Shown here in pieces: positions 9,623-23,824 of a stretch of DNA of 64,000 nucleotides. The translations under genes and the position numbers were made by a program. The first letter of the stretch is position 1. Each line of letters begins with the position of its first letter. Under the pieces are notes generated by a model that was not told where the DNA came from, did no database searches, and was given only the letters and a program-made list of their open reading frames with translations. The DNA is from Chlamydoabsidia padenii (lineage: Eukaryota > Mucoromycota > Mucoromycetes > Mucorales > Cunninghamellaceae), in contig JAIWND010000003.1 of assembly GCA_025330725.1 (NCBI GenBank), positions 930,001 through 994,000 on the forward strand, written 5' to 3'.

Positions 9623-12600
9623 CTAAGAGCCAATATTGGATCGTAACAGGTTTTCATCCATCCAATTCCGAAGTATTTCCGAGTCGCTTGATTGAGTCGA
9701 TCTAGTATCATCATATGCAAATATACCCTGTTCCTCCATAGCATCTTCCGCTTCAGACACTTCGGATTCCAGTTCAGGTTCAATGGTGATATTGAGATCG
9801 GATAGTCGACGGATATCAGAGTGATTGGTGATAGTATGTGGTAGATGTTCATGTTCAAACTAGTTCAAAAAAAAGTCATAAGTTATCAAAAAGTAGAGCA
9901 TAACACACATCCTATTTCTTACCACAAACAAGTCATTTTCCAAACGATCCTTCATATCATCGAATTCATAAAGGCATTCATGGATAAAGTCGGTAAGGTC
10001 TATTAGAAAAAAAAAAAAAAAAAGGAGGGGGACAGTCAATCATCATTTGTCTTTGCTATTTTCCTTTTTTTTACTACTATACCTAGTTGCCCGTTGGGGT
10101 TTAAAGTGAGTGAATCCAAGCTAACAGTATCATCCATGATCCCCTTCCAACCATCCCCAAGATCAATTTGGTGTTCTTGTTGTCCATCATCTTCGTTTTG
10201 TTGTTGTTGTTGATGTTGTTTTCCACTGTTCGATGCCATTGCTTTAATTAGATCATCCTCCAGTCCCAGTAAACGATCCAGCGCTTCTTCCACATCATCA
10301 TCAATCATATCAATGAATCCAGTCACTTTACCAGGAGCGATACGGACATCAAAGTAAACAAAGATTTGATCTTCAAAGTCTACATAAAAGAGACAAGGCA
10401 CATTATATCCTGGAGCCACCGCATAAAGGCCTAAAGTAACAAGGTGAATGGTGAGTTGATATCTTTTTTTTTTTTTTTTTTTTTTTGACATCTTTTTGTA
10501 TTACCTGCTGTAAAAGCACAAACCCGCCCTTCAAAAGCAAACTTGACCAATTGAAACCTAATACTGGAGGATCGCTCATCGCCACCAATAGAATCAGAAT
10601 CAGAATCAGATGACGAAGTATCCGATTCGTGATACACCATATCATCATCCAGTCGTTGACTCCAATCAATCAAGTAAGTCACACCATTCCATGCACAGGC
10701 CACAAAGAGGTCACAATCTGGACCTTCATCATCGTCATCGTCTTGATCAAGATCATTCCATGAGCTGCCATTAGAGCTGAGACTTCCACGCCGAGAACTA
10801 TTCACCGTTTGGCTTAATAGATTGTTGTTATTGTCATCGTAATAACCGTGTTTTGTTATTGCTGATTTTGAGATTGTAGAGTGGTTATCGGATGCATGAA
10901 TTCCACTAAAGTCACTGCCTGTCACTATTTCTTGCTGCAGAGGTATGTTGGTATCTTGTTGGGTATGATGTGGTGTGGCAGGTGAGTTTAAACTTTGTGA
11001 TTTGTTGACTTCATCCATTCTTGTGTTGTTATTATTGTTGTTACTATTAGATATGGTGAATGAGAGTTTGGAAGAGGCCGAGAATGAAGGTGATCCAGTA
11101 TTAGAATGAGCAACTGCTGTTGTTGTAGCGGTTGTGGCCATGGCTCTACCAGAGGATGAAGGTGATGAGGTTGCTGATGCCAATGAGGGATGTCGAGAGG
11201 TGAATGTGTGATGATGCTGATGGTTCTGTTGTGGTTGATGCTGTTGTTGTTGCTGTTGTTGCTGTCGTGAGCTATTTTGTGGTTGTGGTGAGCCTGCAAA
11301 GTAGAGGGGTGCGTTACGCGCAGGGTAAAGAGATTTTGGTAGCATGGGCGTTCCAGAGACATTCAAGGTCGCCAGACTAAACAACTTGTGAGTGACAAAA
11401 AGATCTTGCTGAGATGCCTTCCTTGTCCGCAGATCATAAACAGTGAATTTTCCTGTATAAAGGTCAATGAGTACATGTATATATATAATTGTCTTTCACT
11501 TATAACAACTTACCATCCATACTAAGCATACCTATTTCATTGCCATTCTTCTGATGATCAATAGGCACATGTCGTTTCCCAACAACAATATTAGTTGCAA
11601 CTGCACCAATTTTATCATCCCCCATAATATCATCACCATCAATCAACGACCAGTCTTGTTGAATCATGCGGTTTGTCCGTTCCGAGTCAGTGTCATTGTT
11701 GTTACCATCATCCCCTTCATTTTCGTCATCATTGTCATTGCTATCATCTTCATCTTCTTTGGTGTAAATAACGCTATCCACATTGATGTCATTAGGTATT
11801 GCAAATCGATTCAATAAAGTTCGTATTGTGCTTGTTGATGTATCCTTGGATTCACTGGTGGTTGGTCGATTGATATCCATCGGTTCCGATAAAGTTGGTT
11901 CTGTAGTGATGGCGATAGCTGGATTGATTTTTGACTGTGGGATTTTCTTGGTTGTTGTTGTATCAGATGGATCACCGTCTTCTTCATCTTCGTGTTGTTT
12001 TACTATTTCTCGTTGTCTTTGGTCATAAAGATAAGGTCCATGTTGAGGTGTAAAGTCGCGATTGAGTCGATTTCCTTTTTGGTCGATAATGGTGAATGTG
12101 TTTCCAGGTTGAGCCACCAACAAAATAGGCTCATTAGGACGATCTGGGTAAGTGGTAGTAGTAAGTGAAGTAATCTACAACGACATCAAAGTATAAATTA
12201 GTATTGATTATTTGGGAATGTGATCCCATATCTTACCTGACCATCAAATACCCACATGTCCTTGTCCTTGAGATATACTTGTTGATCCCATGTAGATTTG
12301 GGTAAAGTGTCTGTTGATTTCAATTTGGTATTGTTGTTGCCCTTGAGATCCTTGGTACGCCCAGATTTCCATACCATACCTTTCCGTAACACATGCGACT
12401 TGAGTTCTTTGTTTTCATTGTTTAATTTAGACACAAGTTTATTTCCTGATAGAGCTGATAATGAGGACTGGATGGTTGAGGTGAGTGTTGAAGTGGGTGA
12501 GTTGTTTAATGTTGCTGTTGAAGTGGGAGTGGATTGGGTGAGTGTGTCGGGTTTGTCGTTCACAGTACCACATTGATAATCCAGTTGAAACGAGTGTAGA

Positions 12601-13515
12601 ATCCGATCCGTTCGTGCCAATATCAATTCGTTCAGTCCATCACCATCTATTTAAACAATATTTGTCAATTTTTGCTTTGTATATATATATCATCGCCCGT
12701 CAATCTATTTTACCTATATCTGCAATCAATATCTTGTTGACATTCACAGGCACCTTTAAAGTCACTTTTGGTTGTTGCAAGTTTTGTATTGATGGACCAT
12801 CTCTGCCACCATCTTCCGAAGGTCGGTGAGTTTGTTCTTCAGTTTGTGCCATCATTCGTCGAGAACTGTTTGTCGAGTCGGATGGTCGGCGGCCTTGACG
12901 TAAATATTCATCCACCAAGTTTTGACGTTGAGTATGAGAAACTACTGGAGGTGTTGTAGGTTGACTTGTAGGTTGACTTGTATTTGGAGGAGGAATATCA
13001 AATATATGACAGTGACCTTCAGCATTGATCACTACTATGGAATTCTGACAAGAGGAGTAATATTGTCAATCAGTTAGTAAACATCCTTTTTTACATATCT
13101 TTTTTTTTTTGTGTATAATCATTACCTTGCCTACATTTCGGACGTCCCCAATAGCGATGCAAGTAATCTATGTGAATAACATTAGTTTACTCTATACAGA
13201 GACTCCACGCGATTTTCTTATTGTCGTCTTACCGTTCCCAGCTCTTGACAAGTAAAAGTAGGCGTACCAAGTGGACATTCCCCTTTAAAGACAGCCAGTT
13301 CACCATTCAAATTGCCAATTACAAATTCGATATCCTACAATAAAAAAAAAAAAGGTTTTTAGTGAGCCTCTTCCTTTCAGACAACTACAAACTGTCATCA
13401 AGTACACAAAGTTACTTACCCCGTCATTATCCACATCGCCCAGTTCCAAAGCATGTGGATTCATATTTCCAGCAAAGGACCACTTGAGTCGGTTCACAAG
13501 AGAAACCGTTCTCAT
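9623..13515 (-). CDS. ITFG2: ITFG2-like KICSTOR subunit (FG-GAP / WD-like propeller), 1083 aa
   Basis: Ten exons (13420-13515, 13233-13334, 13126-13167, 12714-13044, 12237-12646, 11514-12174, 10505-11452, 10083-10430, 9923-9999, 9623-9859) join in frame to 3252 nt. The start MRTVSLVNRLKWSFAG...HALELGDVDNDG aligns with animal ITFG2; so do EFVIGNLNGELAVFKG, ITCIAIGDVRNVGKNSIVVI and AEGHCHIFD, and near the C-terminus CAWNGVTYLIDW and GLYAVAPGYNVPCLFYVDF. Animal ITFG2 is about 450 aa; the extra length here is low-complexity insertions (poly-Q/H, N-, S-, and D/E-rich) between blades. In animals ITFG2 with KPTN, KICS2 and SZT2 recruits GATOR1 to lysosomes for amino-acid control of TORC1; a vacuolar TORC1 role here is inference. 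Confidence 0.87.
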
Positions 13516-14318
13516 TGTTATTGTTGTTGAAGAAGAAGAGAAAGGGTGAATGAAAAAGAATGTGGGCCCAAACAAGATTTTTAAAAAATCGCATTTTAAA
13601 GCCCGTCCTTTTTTAACTGAAAGCAGCCAGAAAGGTTCCTACTTGACGTTTGAGGCAAACTAAAGATTATCTGCCTCTATATAAATCATTTTTAACAATG
13701 AAGATAGAGGATATAATAACTGAGCAATCGACTTGTATTTGATACGATTTATGTAAACCCGGTTTTTAGTGCTTGTCGAAGCCGGTTTCTGACATTGAAA
13801 TCCCGCCCATTTCTGAAATGTAAATGGAGGATATTTAGATCTTTATAGTGAGAGTTGTCGATCAAGAGATTGTATACTTCCCATCAAAAAAGAAAAATAG
13901 ATTAATGCTACTTGATACATGTTTTATTTACTTGACGTTTCAATGCAGCCAGAGCCTGACTGAACTTTTTGAACAAGTGTGATTGCAACGAAGCACTTTC
14001 CACTTGATTGAAATGCCGCCACCGGGACAGTTAAATGCATAATTTCATGCTAATCCACCAACTTTTTACAATATGGACTACAAACATTTCGTGGAAAAAC
14101 ATATAGTCAGAATGCTTTTATGGTCAAGCCCATGCTCATTGAGTTTCACAAAATATACCTGCTGATCCGAGAACTACAGCGTTTATATTGAAACTCCGCT
14201 TTCGGAAGCCTTTCAATTTTGCATGTTGGCTTGATATCCTTTTTTTTTTTTCCCTTCTTCTTTTTCTTTTCCTTCTTTTTTTTTTACAAAGTATTACTTC
14301 CCTCTATCAATACATACT
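13516..14318. other. Divergent promoter spacer, ITFG2 / DED1
   Basis: 803 bp. It contains one good motif copy (TTGAAATCCCGC 13795-13806) and two weaker ones (TTGAAATGCCGC 14008-14019; TTGAAACTCCGC 14188-14199), plus a pyrimidine-rich stretch just before the DED1 start at about 14240-14285. No ORF or RNA gene recognised. Confidence 0.55.
13795..13806. promoter_or_regulatory. TTSAAATCCCGC motif, exact copy
   Basis: TTGAAATCCCGC, 280 bp upstream of the ITFG2 start and on the other side of the spacer from DED1. Confidence 0.5.
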
Positions 14319-16934
<2,616 letters not shown>

Positions 16935-17294
16935 CAAGAATGCATTATAGTCCCCCCCCCCCTTTTTTTTTAGTTTAACGTCAATAATTATCACATAATC
17001 GATCCCACCCTCAATCTACCTCAATATACTTTGTCCCTATATATCCATTGTTTCATTTAATAAAAGTATATCTTTATTTAACCATCAATTACTTTTATGA
17101 AATCCCTTCCCCATGATCCATTTAATAAAAGTATATCTTTATTTATTTATCTATCTATCTATAATCATAGCCATTTGTGTTTTATTGATTCCCAAATATA
17201 AAATGGTTCGTTTTTATTGTATACATGAAGATAAATAGATGATGTAGCAAAAAGTATAATAAAAGTGTAATGTAAAAAAAAAAAAAAAGTAAAC
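16935..17294. other. Convergent 3' spacer, DED1 / eIF2-gamma
   Basis: 360 bp of AT-rich sequence. A short direct repeat, TTTAATAAAAGTATATCTTT, occurs at about 17056-17075 and again at 17121-17140; both contain AATAAA polyadenylation signals. Otherwise nothing. Confidence 0.6.
17056..17140 (+). terminator. Duplicated polyadenylation-signal repeat downstream of DED1
   Basis: Two copies (17056-17075 and 17121-17140) of a 20-bp string starting TTTAATAAAAGTATATC, each with AATAAA, 120-200 bp after the DED1 stop codon; probably alternative poly(A) signals made by a local duplication. Confidence 0.5.
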
Positions 17295-19015
17295 CTAGTT
17301 CGCTTCGGCTTCCAAGACAGTACCACGCTTGATCTTGCCCCAGCCAATAAGACTATGAAGGTATATAAAAGAAGAGTTAGTCAAGGATTCTATGTGTCTT
17401 TTTTTTTTTTTTTAATTTTCTTCCTTCCAAGCACTTACCGCCAATGTCGCTCGATCTTTCTAGACAAAGCCACCTTATCTCCAACTTCAGTACAAGTAGG
17501 ACCAGTCAAAACAATCTTGGCCAAATCCGCCTTGACACCAACCACACGACCACCAGTGGAAACAGACCCAATGTTAACCAACAACAATTCATTCTTGGCC
17601 AATTTAGATACCTTGGCTTGTTTCTTGTCATCGGTCTTGACACCCAACAAACGGCGGAGCAAAAAGTAGGAGATTTCCAATTCAGTGTAGATGGAAGGCA
17701 AAGTACCAGGATAACCCAAGACTTGACCAACGAGACGATCACCACGACACAAAGTAGGATCCATTTGAGTACCCACACCAATCAAACCACCAGGCACAGC
17801 GAATTCCAGCTTGTTTGTTTCGGCAGCCAAAGTCAAGATCTTGGAAAGGATGGGACGAGCACGGATTTTACCTTCTTGATCCTTGATGATCACACCCGGA
17901 CGCACTTCGATTTCATCACCAATCTTCAAAACACCCTTGAGAATAGATCCACCAGCTACACCACCTTGTAATTGCTTGACATCCGCACCGGGTTTGTTAA
18001 TATCAAAGGATCGGATCACAATCAAGCGAGGATCAGCAGTAAAATCACGTACAGGCACAGGAATCTTCTTGGTGATGTATTCGTTAATGGCATCAATGTT
18101 GTATTTCAATTGAGCAGAGATGGGGATCACAGGAGCACCATCAGCAACAGTACCTATATCAAACCCCCCCAGCAACAATGTGAGTTTGTCATAATCATGT
18201 CATTACTTTGTCACTTACCTTTGACAAAGGCCAAAATATCTTCATGTTGTTCTTGTGCAGCCTTGTCTTTTACCAAATCCACCTTGTTTTGTAAAATAAT
18301 AACATGCTTGAGTTTCATGATTTCGATAGCTGCCAAATGTTCAGAGGTTTGAGGTTGAGGACAAGATTCGTTACCGGCAATCAACAACAAGGCAGCGTCC
18401 ATCACTGCAGCACCAGACAACATGGTCGTCATAAGAATATCGTGCCCAGGACAATCCACAAAGGAGACATGACGTACCAATTCGTATTTACCACCACAGC
18501 CTGGTCGTTCACATGGTGGATGATCTTCTTTGGATGACCCATAAGACCGATAACAGCCTGGTCGAGGACATTCTTCATTGCTGCACTTGTAGATCTTGGC
18601 ATTCGCATAACCCAACTTGATAGTAATGTTTCGTTCCATTTCGTTTTTGAATCGTACAGTCTATTTTTTTTTTAAAAAAAAAAAAAAAAAAGAAGAAGAA
18701 GAAAGAGATGGGTGAGTAAAAAAAAAAAAAAAAACAAGGTCTATCTATCCCAAACACACAGAATAACACCTACTTGTACACCAGAGATGGCTTTCACCAC
18801 TGTAGATTTACCGTGAGCGACGTGACCGATAGTACCTATTACCAATCCAAATATAAGTTTATTTAGTTGGTTAGTGTTTACAGAATAAAAGAGTCGTAAC
18901 GTCGTCATTCATTATTACCGATATTGATAGTCGCTTGCTTAGAAATGACTTCAGGAGACAAAGGAGTCAATTGCGTCACATCAATTTCAGCAGGCTTTAC
19001 TTCTGTGTCAACCAT
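17295..19015 (-). CDS. GCD11: Translation initiation factor eIF2 subunit gamma, 457 aa
   Basis: GTPase subunit of eIF2 that, with GTP, delivers Met-tRNAi to the 40S subunit. Exons 18919-19015, 18774-18835, 18219-18660, 17439-18153 and 17295-17352 (1374 nt). G1 is GHVAHGKST, split by the first intron; the eIF2-gamma zinc knuckle region has [11 protein letters not shown] and [12 protein letters not shown]3 is DCPGH, G4 NKVD, and G5 lies near PISA. Domains II and III follow ([28 protein letters not shown]). The C-terminus [13 protein letters not shown] is typical. All GTP-binding motifs are intact. A 5'-UTR intron is likely (about 19017-19085, GTAAAG...TATAG) ending directly before the ATG. Confidence 0.95.
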
Positions 19016-19398
19016 TCTATAATGTCAAAAAGAAGACAACATGAGTCAAAGTTTTATTGGTTTTCATAAAGTCGCATTGCTTTACCTGTTAGTATGAAGA
19101 TAAATGTAAAGAGGAAAGAGAGAGTGGAGTTTGGGTAAAAAACAAGTTTTTTTTTATTTCAATCACAGTCACTGACTGGTAAAAAAAAAAAAAAAAAAAA
19201 AGCCAGCGGACCTTCACCGCCACAGGTGTATTCAACATATACCAGTTTAATGGATGATATAAGGGTAATCACATCATCTATGCTACTTTATTAGCATAAA
19301 CATAGATATACTAATAAGAGAGCATCATGCCAGCTCAAGAGGAGGTAATTGTGTGTTTCCGTATAAATCAAATTGTTGGTGGAGCCATGCTACAGTTT

Positions 19399-19410
19399 TT
19401 CAAATCCCGA
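19399..19410. promoter_or_regulatory. TTSAAATCCCGC-type motif copy
   Basis: TTCAAATCCCGA, 384 bp upstream of the eIF2-gamma start codon; most distant of the promoter copies, though the 5'-UTR intron shortens the distance to the transcription start. Confidence 0.4.
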
Positions 19411-19489
19411 TTCCGAATTTGGATCATGTTAGTAAAGGATCATTCAATGCGATATTTGCCTTCTATTGAATGGATGCCTTGAGATGTTG

Positions 19490-19870
19490 ATAACTGGCTA
19501 ATGAATCAGTCATTACCGAGGGCTACTGCAAGAATCTACCCAGCCATCAGTGATCTGCACACACACATACAAAAGTCAGCTCATTATAACTTTCACTTTT
19601 GCTTTACCTACCATGTTGCCAGTAAAGACGTATCCACCATAAGATTAGTAAAGTAGAAGCCAAACCATAATGCTATAATAAGCATAATATCATTGGTGAT
19701 AAAGGCGCCTTATAGAGAGAGTTAAAGTGAGTTTATATGTACATTGTGTGATATGGATCATATGCTTACTTGAGCATCATTTCTGTTTCTTTAGGTATAG
19801 GTTGACATCGTCTTGGTTCAAGATTTAAGGTATGTCGATTAGGCATCATGTGCATAAAAAAAAAGTTGGT
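19490..19870 (-). pseudogene. Possible small membrane-protein gene or remnant
   Basis: On the minus strand an ATG-led segment (MPNRHTLNLEPRRCQPIPKE, around 19770-19845) ends at a consensus GTAAGC donor; the next segment begins after a TATAAG acceptor and, in one frame, encodes a clear TM helix (IIALWFGFYFTNLMV); a second GTAGGT...TGTGCAG intron follows. The three pieces do not join in one frame under any splice choice I tried, so this is either a frameshifted remnant or I have the wrong start. No family recognised. Confidence 0.25.
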
Positions 19871-20117
19871 TAATAGCATCAAGGACTAGCATTCTCTACT
19901 GTGGTGATACTATATAAAAAAAGCATCACGTCCCATTGGATGATGTGCATATGTCCAACCCCATTTTACATACCACCTCGATCACGGTATAGTAAATACA
20001 TACAAAAAGACTTTATTTTTTAAAAAATAAACATCATTTCTTTTATTCATTAATCAAGGGACAAATAAACTACACAATAAATATATAATCCCCTATAGGT
20101 AATTCCAAAGAGTCATT

Positions 20118-21444
20118 TCAATCCAATCCCAAAGAAGGTGATGAGCCAGCCACTTGACGAGGAGCAGGAGGACCACCCGCAAACAAACTGTTCATCAAAT
20201 CCTGCATCATATTTCCTTGTTTTCTTGGTTTTTGGATATTGTAAAAAGCAGCACCAATATCGTCAATCAAGTCATCGAACCCAGCGTGTTGATGATACAT
20301 AGGACCATAGGTTGATTTCAATTCCTTAAACAAAGCAGCACCATCACGTTGGACCGTCAACAAGACCAATTGGGTAAAGTTCAACCAAGAATCATTAAAC
20401 GTTGTGATCTTGACAGTGTCGCCGGCAGGAGAGTAGCGGAAATCCACTTTTGATTGGACTGGAATGGAAGTGTTGGCAGTGTTGATAAAGCTGTTGAAAG
20501 CCATGGTGGCATGTCGTACACTTTTCATGGCAATGTATCTATTTGATTCCAAAAATATATTCAAGATCAACCATTTCCCCTTTTATATATATATATATAT
20601 ATATATACAAGACACTTACTGAAGCACCGCACGTGCAATGTAGATACCACTGGTATTGTTTGTATCCTGTTGTGCCCATGTGTATGACAATTGTCCTAGT
20701 AATTCAGCGCTATGATCGGTTCCTACCAATAAATGTTCTTCTGCCAAGGCGAATTGACCCTCTATGACAAGATATAAACAAAACAGTTAGTTCTAATACT
20801 AGAATGAATTTTAAAAAAGTAGCTTTACCTTGATAAAACAAGGTACCAACGTAATCATGGAGTTCAGGATCCCCTTCAGAGTAGTTACCATTCTTTTTGG
20901 TCCAACTAGAGCAAAAGGTCAATGCAAGTTAATATACGCGCACTTTGTTATTTTGTTTCCTTACCTGAATGTCTTTGAGAGGAAGGATTTACGACCGACT
21001 TCAGTAGAAGGATAAAGTTCAAGGATATCAATGACACGGTCTATATTAAAAAGATATTAGTACACCCAGGCCAATAAATAACAAGACTACTTACCTAGAG
21101 ATTGTTCGTCCACAGGTAAGTTGGCCGTGAGATAGGTGTCCATCATATAATTAGCCAAGTCAGAGCCAGACCCACTTTGTTTATGTTGTAAAAGAGACAC
21201 TGCACCATCATGAAGAAGCTTGATAGAGTTATTGTACTTTTCTTGTTTGTTGTATCTAGTTGAGGGATGAGATTTTAAAAAAGTAGTCTGTTTACACTGT
21301 TATCACTTGATGGGTTGTAATCATTGTTTTGTTGTTTTACCTTCTTGCCACTGTTCGATACATTTGATGTGCTTCATAGTATTTTCCCTCGTTGACGGAG
21401 CTTTTGAGCTTTTCGAGTGTTTTGCCAGTACCTTTTTGAGCCAT
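20118..21444 (-). CDS. GET4: GET4, tail-anchored protein targeting factor, 326 aa
   Basis: Alpha-solenoid subunit of the Get4-Get5 complex, which passes tail-anchored proteins to Get3 for ER insertion. Exons 21341-21444, 21095-21255, 20965-21040, 20829-20905, 20620-20761 and 20118-20538 (981 nt). The N-terminal signature EGKYYEAHQMYRTVARRYN matches GET4/TRC35 (GDYYEAHQMYRTLFFRY in animals); IYIARAVLQYIAMK and the C-terminal FYNIQKPRKQGNMMQDLMNSLF (read in parts) match the conserved end including the LMxSL segment. Length is normal for the family. It sits divergently from the ankyrin gene across a 525-bp spacer. Confidence 0.93.
20585..20606. repeat. (TA)n tract in GET4 intron
   Basis: About ten TA units inside the intron between GET4 coding exons 5 and 6. 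Confidence 0.7.
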
Positions 21445-21522
21445 CTTGATAAAATATGTGGTGATAAAGTGGGAAGAAGAGGGGAGGAAAAACAAGGTAG
21501 CTCACATTTATCCTATTTATAA

Positions 21523-21534
21523 TTGAAATTCCGC
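21523..21534. promoter_or_regulatory. TTSAAATCCCGC-type motif copy
   Basis: TTGAAATTCCGC, 79 bp upstream of the GET4 start codon. Confidence 0.45.
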
Positions 21535-21705
21535 TCCCACAGTGGTCTACACGGTGGCATTGGTAAAAGAATTCCACGATACTTTTATTCATCCTCACTC
21601 ATCTTCCAAATAGTATACTATAGTAATTGGAGGCAAATTATTGTCCATGAACTTTACCAAGTCTTTTTGGAGTACTGTATTTGGGGCTCAAGCGATCCCA
21701 ATGAA

Positions 21706-21718
21706 TTTCAAATTCCGC
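21706..21718. promoter_or_regulatory. TTSAAATCCCGC-type motif copy
   Basis: TTTCAAATTCCGC, 252 bp upstream of the ankyrin-gene start codon; shares the T-for-C change with the copy at 21523. Confidence 0.45.
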
Positions 21719-21887
21719 CGGCGCTGAAAAAAATAAAAAGAGGAGCTTTTTGATTCCGTTTCGTGTCTCTTTCTCCTATTTAATAAACAATTTTACCCAG
21801 ATGCATTCGAGATTATCAAACAACAACAACAAGCCTAAATGCTGGTCAAAACTACAATACTAATGCACTTTGAAAAAGGTTCGGAAC

Positions 21888-21920
<33 letters not shown>

Positions 21921-21969
21921 GGGACTCTGTCGGATTCTAACCCATCTCTTCTTTTGTCTTGACTATAAT

Positions 21970-23004
21970 ATGCCGACACTCATTGCTAATAATATTGGAC
22001 TCATTACTTGTGAAAAGACGGTGGATGTGGTATCAAAACGACTGAAACTGCCTGCTTTGGAACAAGAAGAAGCACTCAAGACGAATCACCGTGATCATCA
22101 AGCAGCTTCCACCTTAACACCCTATACACCAAACATATGGGAAGCAGTAGAACAAGCAGATCTCGACCTTGTGCGACATTACCTGGAGACAGCCGGAACA
22201 GATATTGTCAATAGTCGACATCCAACGACGGGCGCCACTTTACTGCACTTGGCGATTGCCACCATTACCACCGGAAAGGACATGGAACAAAGACTGGCAC
22301 TGATGAAGCTATTGATAAACAAAGGTGTGGACGTCACCACATGCAATCTCTACGGTGTTCAGGCCATTCATATGATCCCTTTGCATATCCCCACTGCCAG
22401 TCTACCTTTTATCGTCACCTTGCTGGATGGTTCTCAATATACCAAGCCTTCTCTTCTTATCAATGCTCGGGACAGTGACGGCTGGACACCTTTACATTAT
22501 GCTGCTCGATTCTGTCAACCTCCTCTTCCTGTGATGCAAACCTTGGTAGCACGTGGGGCCAAAGTCAATGCAACGGATACGAACGGACATAAATCTTGCT
22601 TGTTCGGCTTGTTGGCGAATGGGGACTATGTAGATTGTTTCCAATGGATGGTACATACTGCCAAGGCAGATATTCGACTATTGGGTGATTTTGGTGATTC
22701 TCTGCGGGGATCCTTAGTACTACAGGCTGTCAAATATGGTAGACTGGAGGTCTTGCAGTATATGATTCATCAACCTCAACTAGTGAACCAATTGAAATCT
22801 GTGATCTCTTTGGATGAATTGGATCAAGCTCGATGTCTACTTCAACAACAACAAATGGATGATATCGACAAGGAAATACAGTATCTTTCTCTGTTATTGG
22901 AACACGATACTCGGTCTTTGGTGGCGAAACAATCCATGGGGTATCATCATCAAACTACGTGGTTGGGCAAATTACGGAGGGCGGTCTTGAAACGGAACCA
23001 TTAG
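21970..23004 (+). CDS. Ankyrin-repeat protein, 344 aa, intronless
   Basis: Single-exon ORF, unusual in this intron-rich neighbourhood. Ankyrin repeats are visible from about residue 55: NIWEAVEQADLDLVRHYLE, TGATLLHLAIATI, LINKGVDVTTCNLYGVQAIH, ARDSDGWTPLHYAARFCQ, LVARGAKVNATDTNGHKSC, and a degenerate repeat near LVLQAVKYGRLEVLQYMI. The remainder is helical with no catalytic motif. Ankyrin proteins are protein-interaction scaffolds; no specific partner can be inferred. Intronless structure could reflect retroposition but no poly(A)-flanked target duplication was noticed. Confidence 0.8.
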   Translation: MPTLIANNIGLITCEKTVDVVSKRLKLPALEQEEALKTNHRDHQAASTLTPYTPNIWEAVEQADLDLVRHYLETAGTDIVNSRHPTTGATLLHLAIATITTGKDMEQRLALMKLLINKGVDVTTCNLYGVQAIHMIPLHIPTASLPFIVTLLDGSQYTKPSLLINARDSDGWTPLHYAARFCQPPLPVMQTLVARGAKVNATDTNGHKSCLFGLLANGDYVDCFQWMVHTAKADIRLLGDFGDSLRGSLVLQAVKYGRLEVLQYMIHQPQLVNQLKSVISLDELDQARCLLQQQQMDDIDKEIQYLSLLLEHDTRSLVAKQSMGYHHQTTWLGKLRRAVLKRNH

Positions 23005-23251
23005 CATAGTTTATATAATCAGTAATAATAAAATAGTCTTGTTTGATCTCGGCAGAATTCGTTTTTACCAAACATTCGGTGTGTAGAAAAAAGGGGGGCT
23101 AACCAATCAATGGGTGGGAATGTTTCAAACATATCAATGCTGTGAAATGTCTGTCCAATCATTTACCGACATTTATTTTCTCAGACGATTTTTTTTTTCT
23201 TCTTTTTAGCCCCTTTATATCACTGGACCTTTTATTATTATTTCTTCCTCC

Positions 23252-23259
23252 TATAAAAG
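23252..23259 (+). promoter_or_regulatory. TATA box of the 175-aa orphan gene
   Basis: TATAAAAG 45 bp before ATG 23297, preceded by a pyrimidine-rich stretch. This gene has no clear TTSAAATCCCGC copy upstream, so it may use a TATA-type promoter instead. Confidence 0.5.
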
Positions 23260-23296
23260 ACATCTCTCCCTTTTATTTTTTATTTTTTATAAAACC

Positions 23297-23824
23297 ATGA
23301 ATCTTCTTTATTCTTTAAATAGTATGGAATTCGATAAGAACAAACAAACACCTTTTACACAATGGACCAAACCACCTACTCATGTTTATAATCAAACTTG
23401 CGACTTTTGCCCTCATCTACACGACTTTGGAACCCTGGATGGCATGAACAATACTACATTCGACAGTTATAATGTATTTGGCTATCGTTCTCCTCTCGAT
23501 CAAGATCAACCCTTCAAGTATACCTATCTCCTCAATCTCTTCACCACTCCCAATATGACTACTTATCTCGCCGAAGCTGCCATTACCGATGATGTCTATG
23601 CCTTGCCTATCCATCTTCAACGATTATTGATGGAAGCCAAGGAAGAAGTGGTCTTTGGTCGGGCTCAGCTGACTCAAGACAAGACTTGTCCTGCTTTGAA
23701 TCGATTGGAACGTGTGCGGTCTTTTTGCTGGTTACGGTCGGATGCAGATGTCGCTAATCTCATGTCTAGTGTCGTCGAACTGGTGGCCGATGATGATGAA
23801 TTGGAACATATCTTGATGGATTGA
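23297..23824 (+). CDS. Orphan protein, 175 aa, intronless
   Basis: No family recognised. Soluble, acidic toward the C-terminus, without signal peptide or TM helix. The middle part has a CDFC pair (TCDFCPHLHDFG) and an aromatic-rich region (FDSYNVFGYRSPL), and the C-terminal half looks helical (HLQRLLMEAKEEVVFGRAQL, NRLERVRSFCWLR, NLMSSVVELVADDDELE). A strong TATA box and a T-rich pre-ATG leader support expression. A second in-frame ATG nine codons later (MEFDKN) could be the start instead. Confidence 0.6.
   Translation: MNLLYSLNSMEFDKNKQTPFTQWTKPPTHVYNQTCDFCPHLHDFGTLDGMNNTTFDSYNVFGYRSPLDQDQPFKYTYLLNLFTTPNMTTYLAEAAITDDVYALPIHLQRLLMEAKEEVVFGRAQLTQDKTCPALNRLERVRSFCWLRSDADVANLMSSVVELVADDDELEHILMD

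Larger units (their letters stand above)
19016..20117. other. 1.1-kb spacer upstream of eIF2-gamma
   Basis: Holds the eIF2-gamma 5' leader intron, an A run (about 19181-19200), one motif copy (19399-19410) and, at about 19490-19870 on the minus strand, exon-like pieces described separately. The last 150 bp are AT-rich 3' flank of GET4. Confidence 0.5.
21445..21969. other. Divergent promoter spacer, GET4 / ankyrin gene
   Basis: 525 bp with two near-consensus motif copies (21523-21534 and 21706-21718), both TTCCGC variants, and a long A run at about 21889-21914. No ORF supported. Confidence 0.6.

Noticed and set aside
17444..17971. 175-codon plus-strand open frame
   Set aside because: Antisense shadow of eIF2-gamma exon 4, Gln/Thr-rich because of reversed codons.
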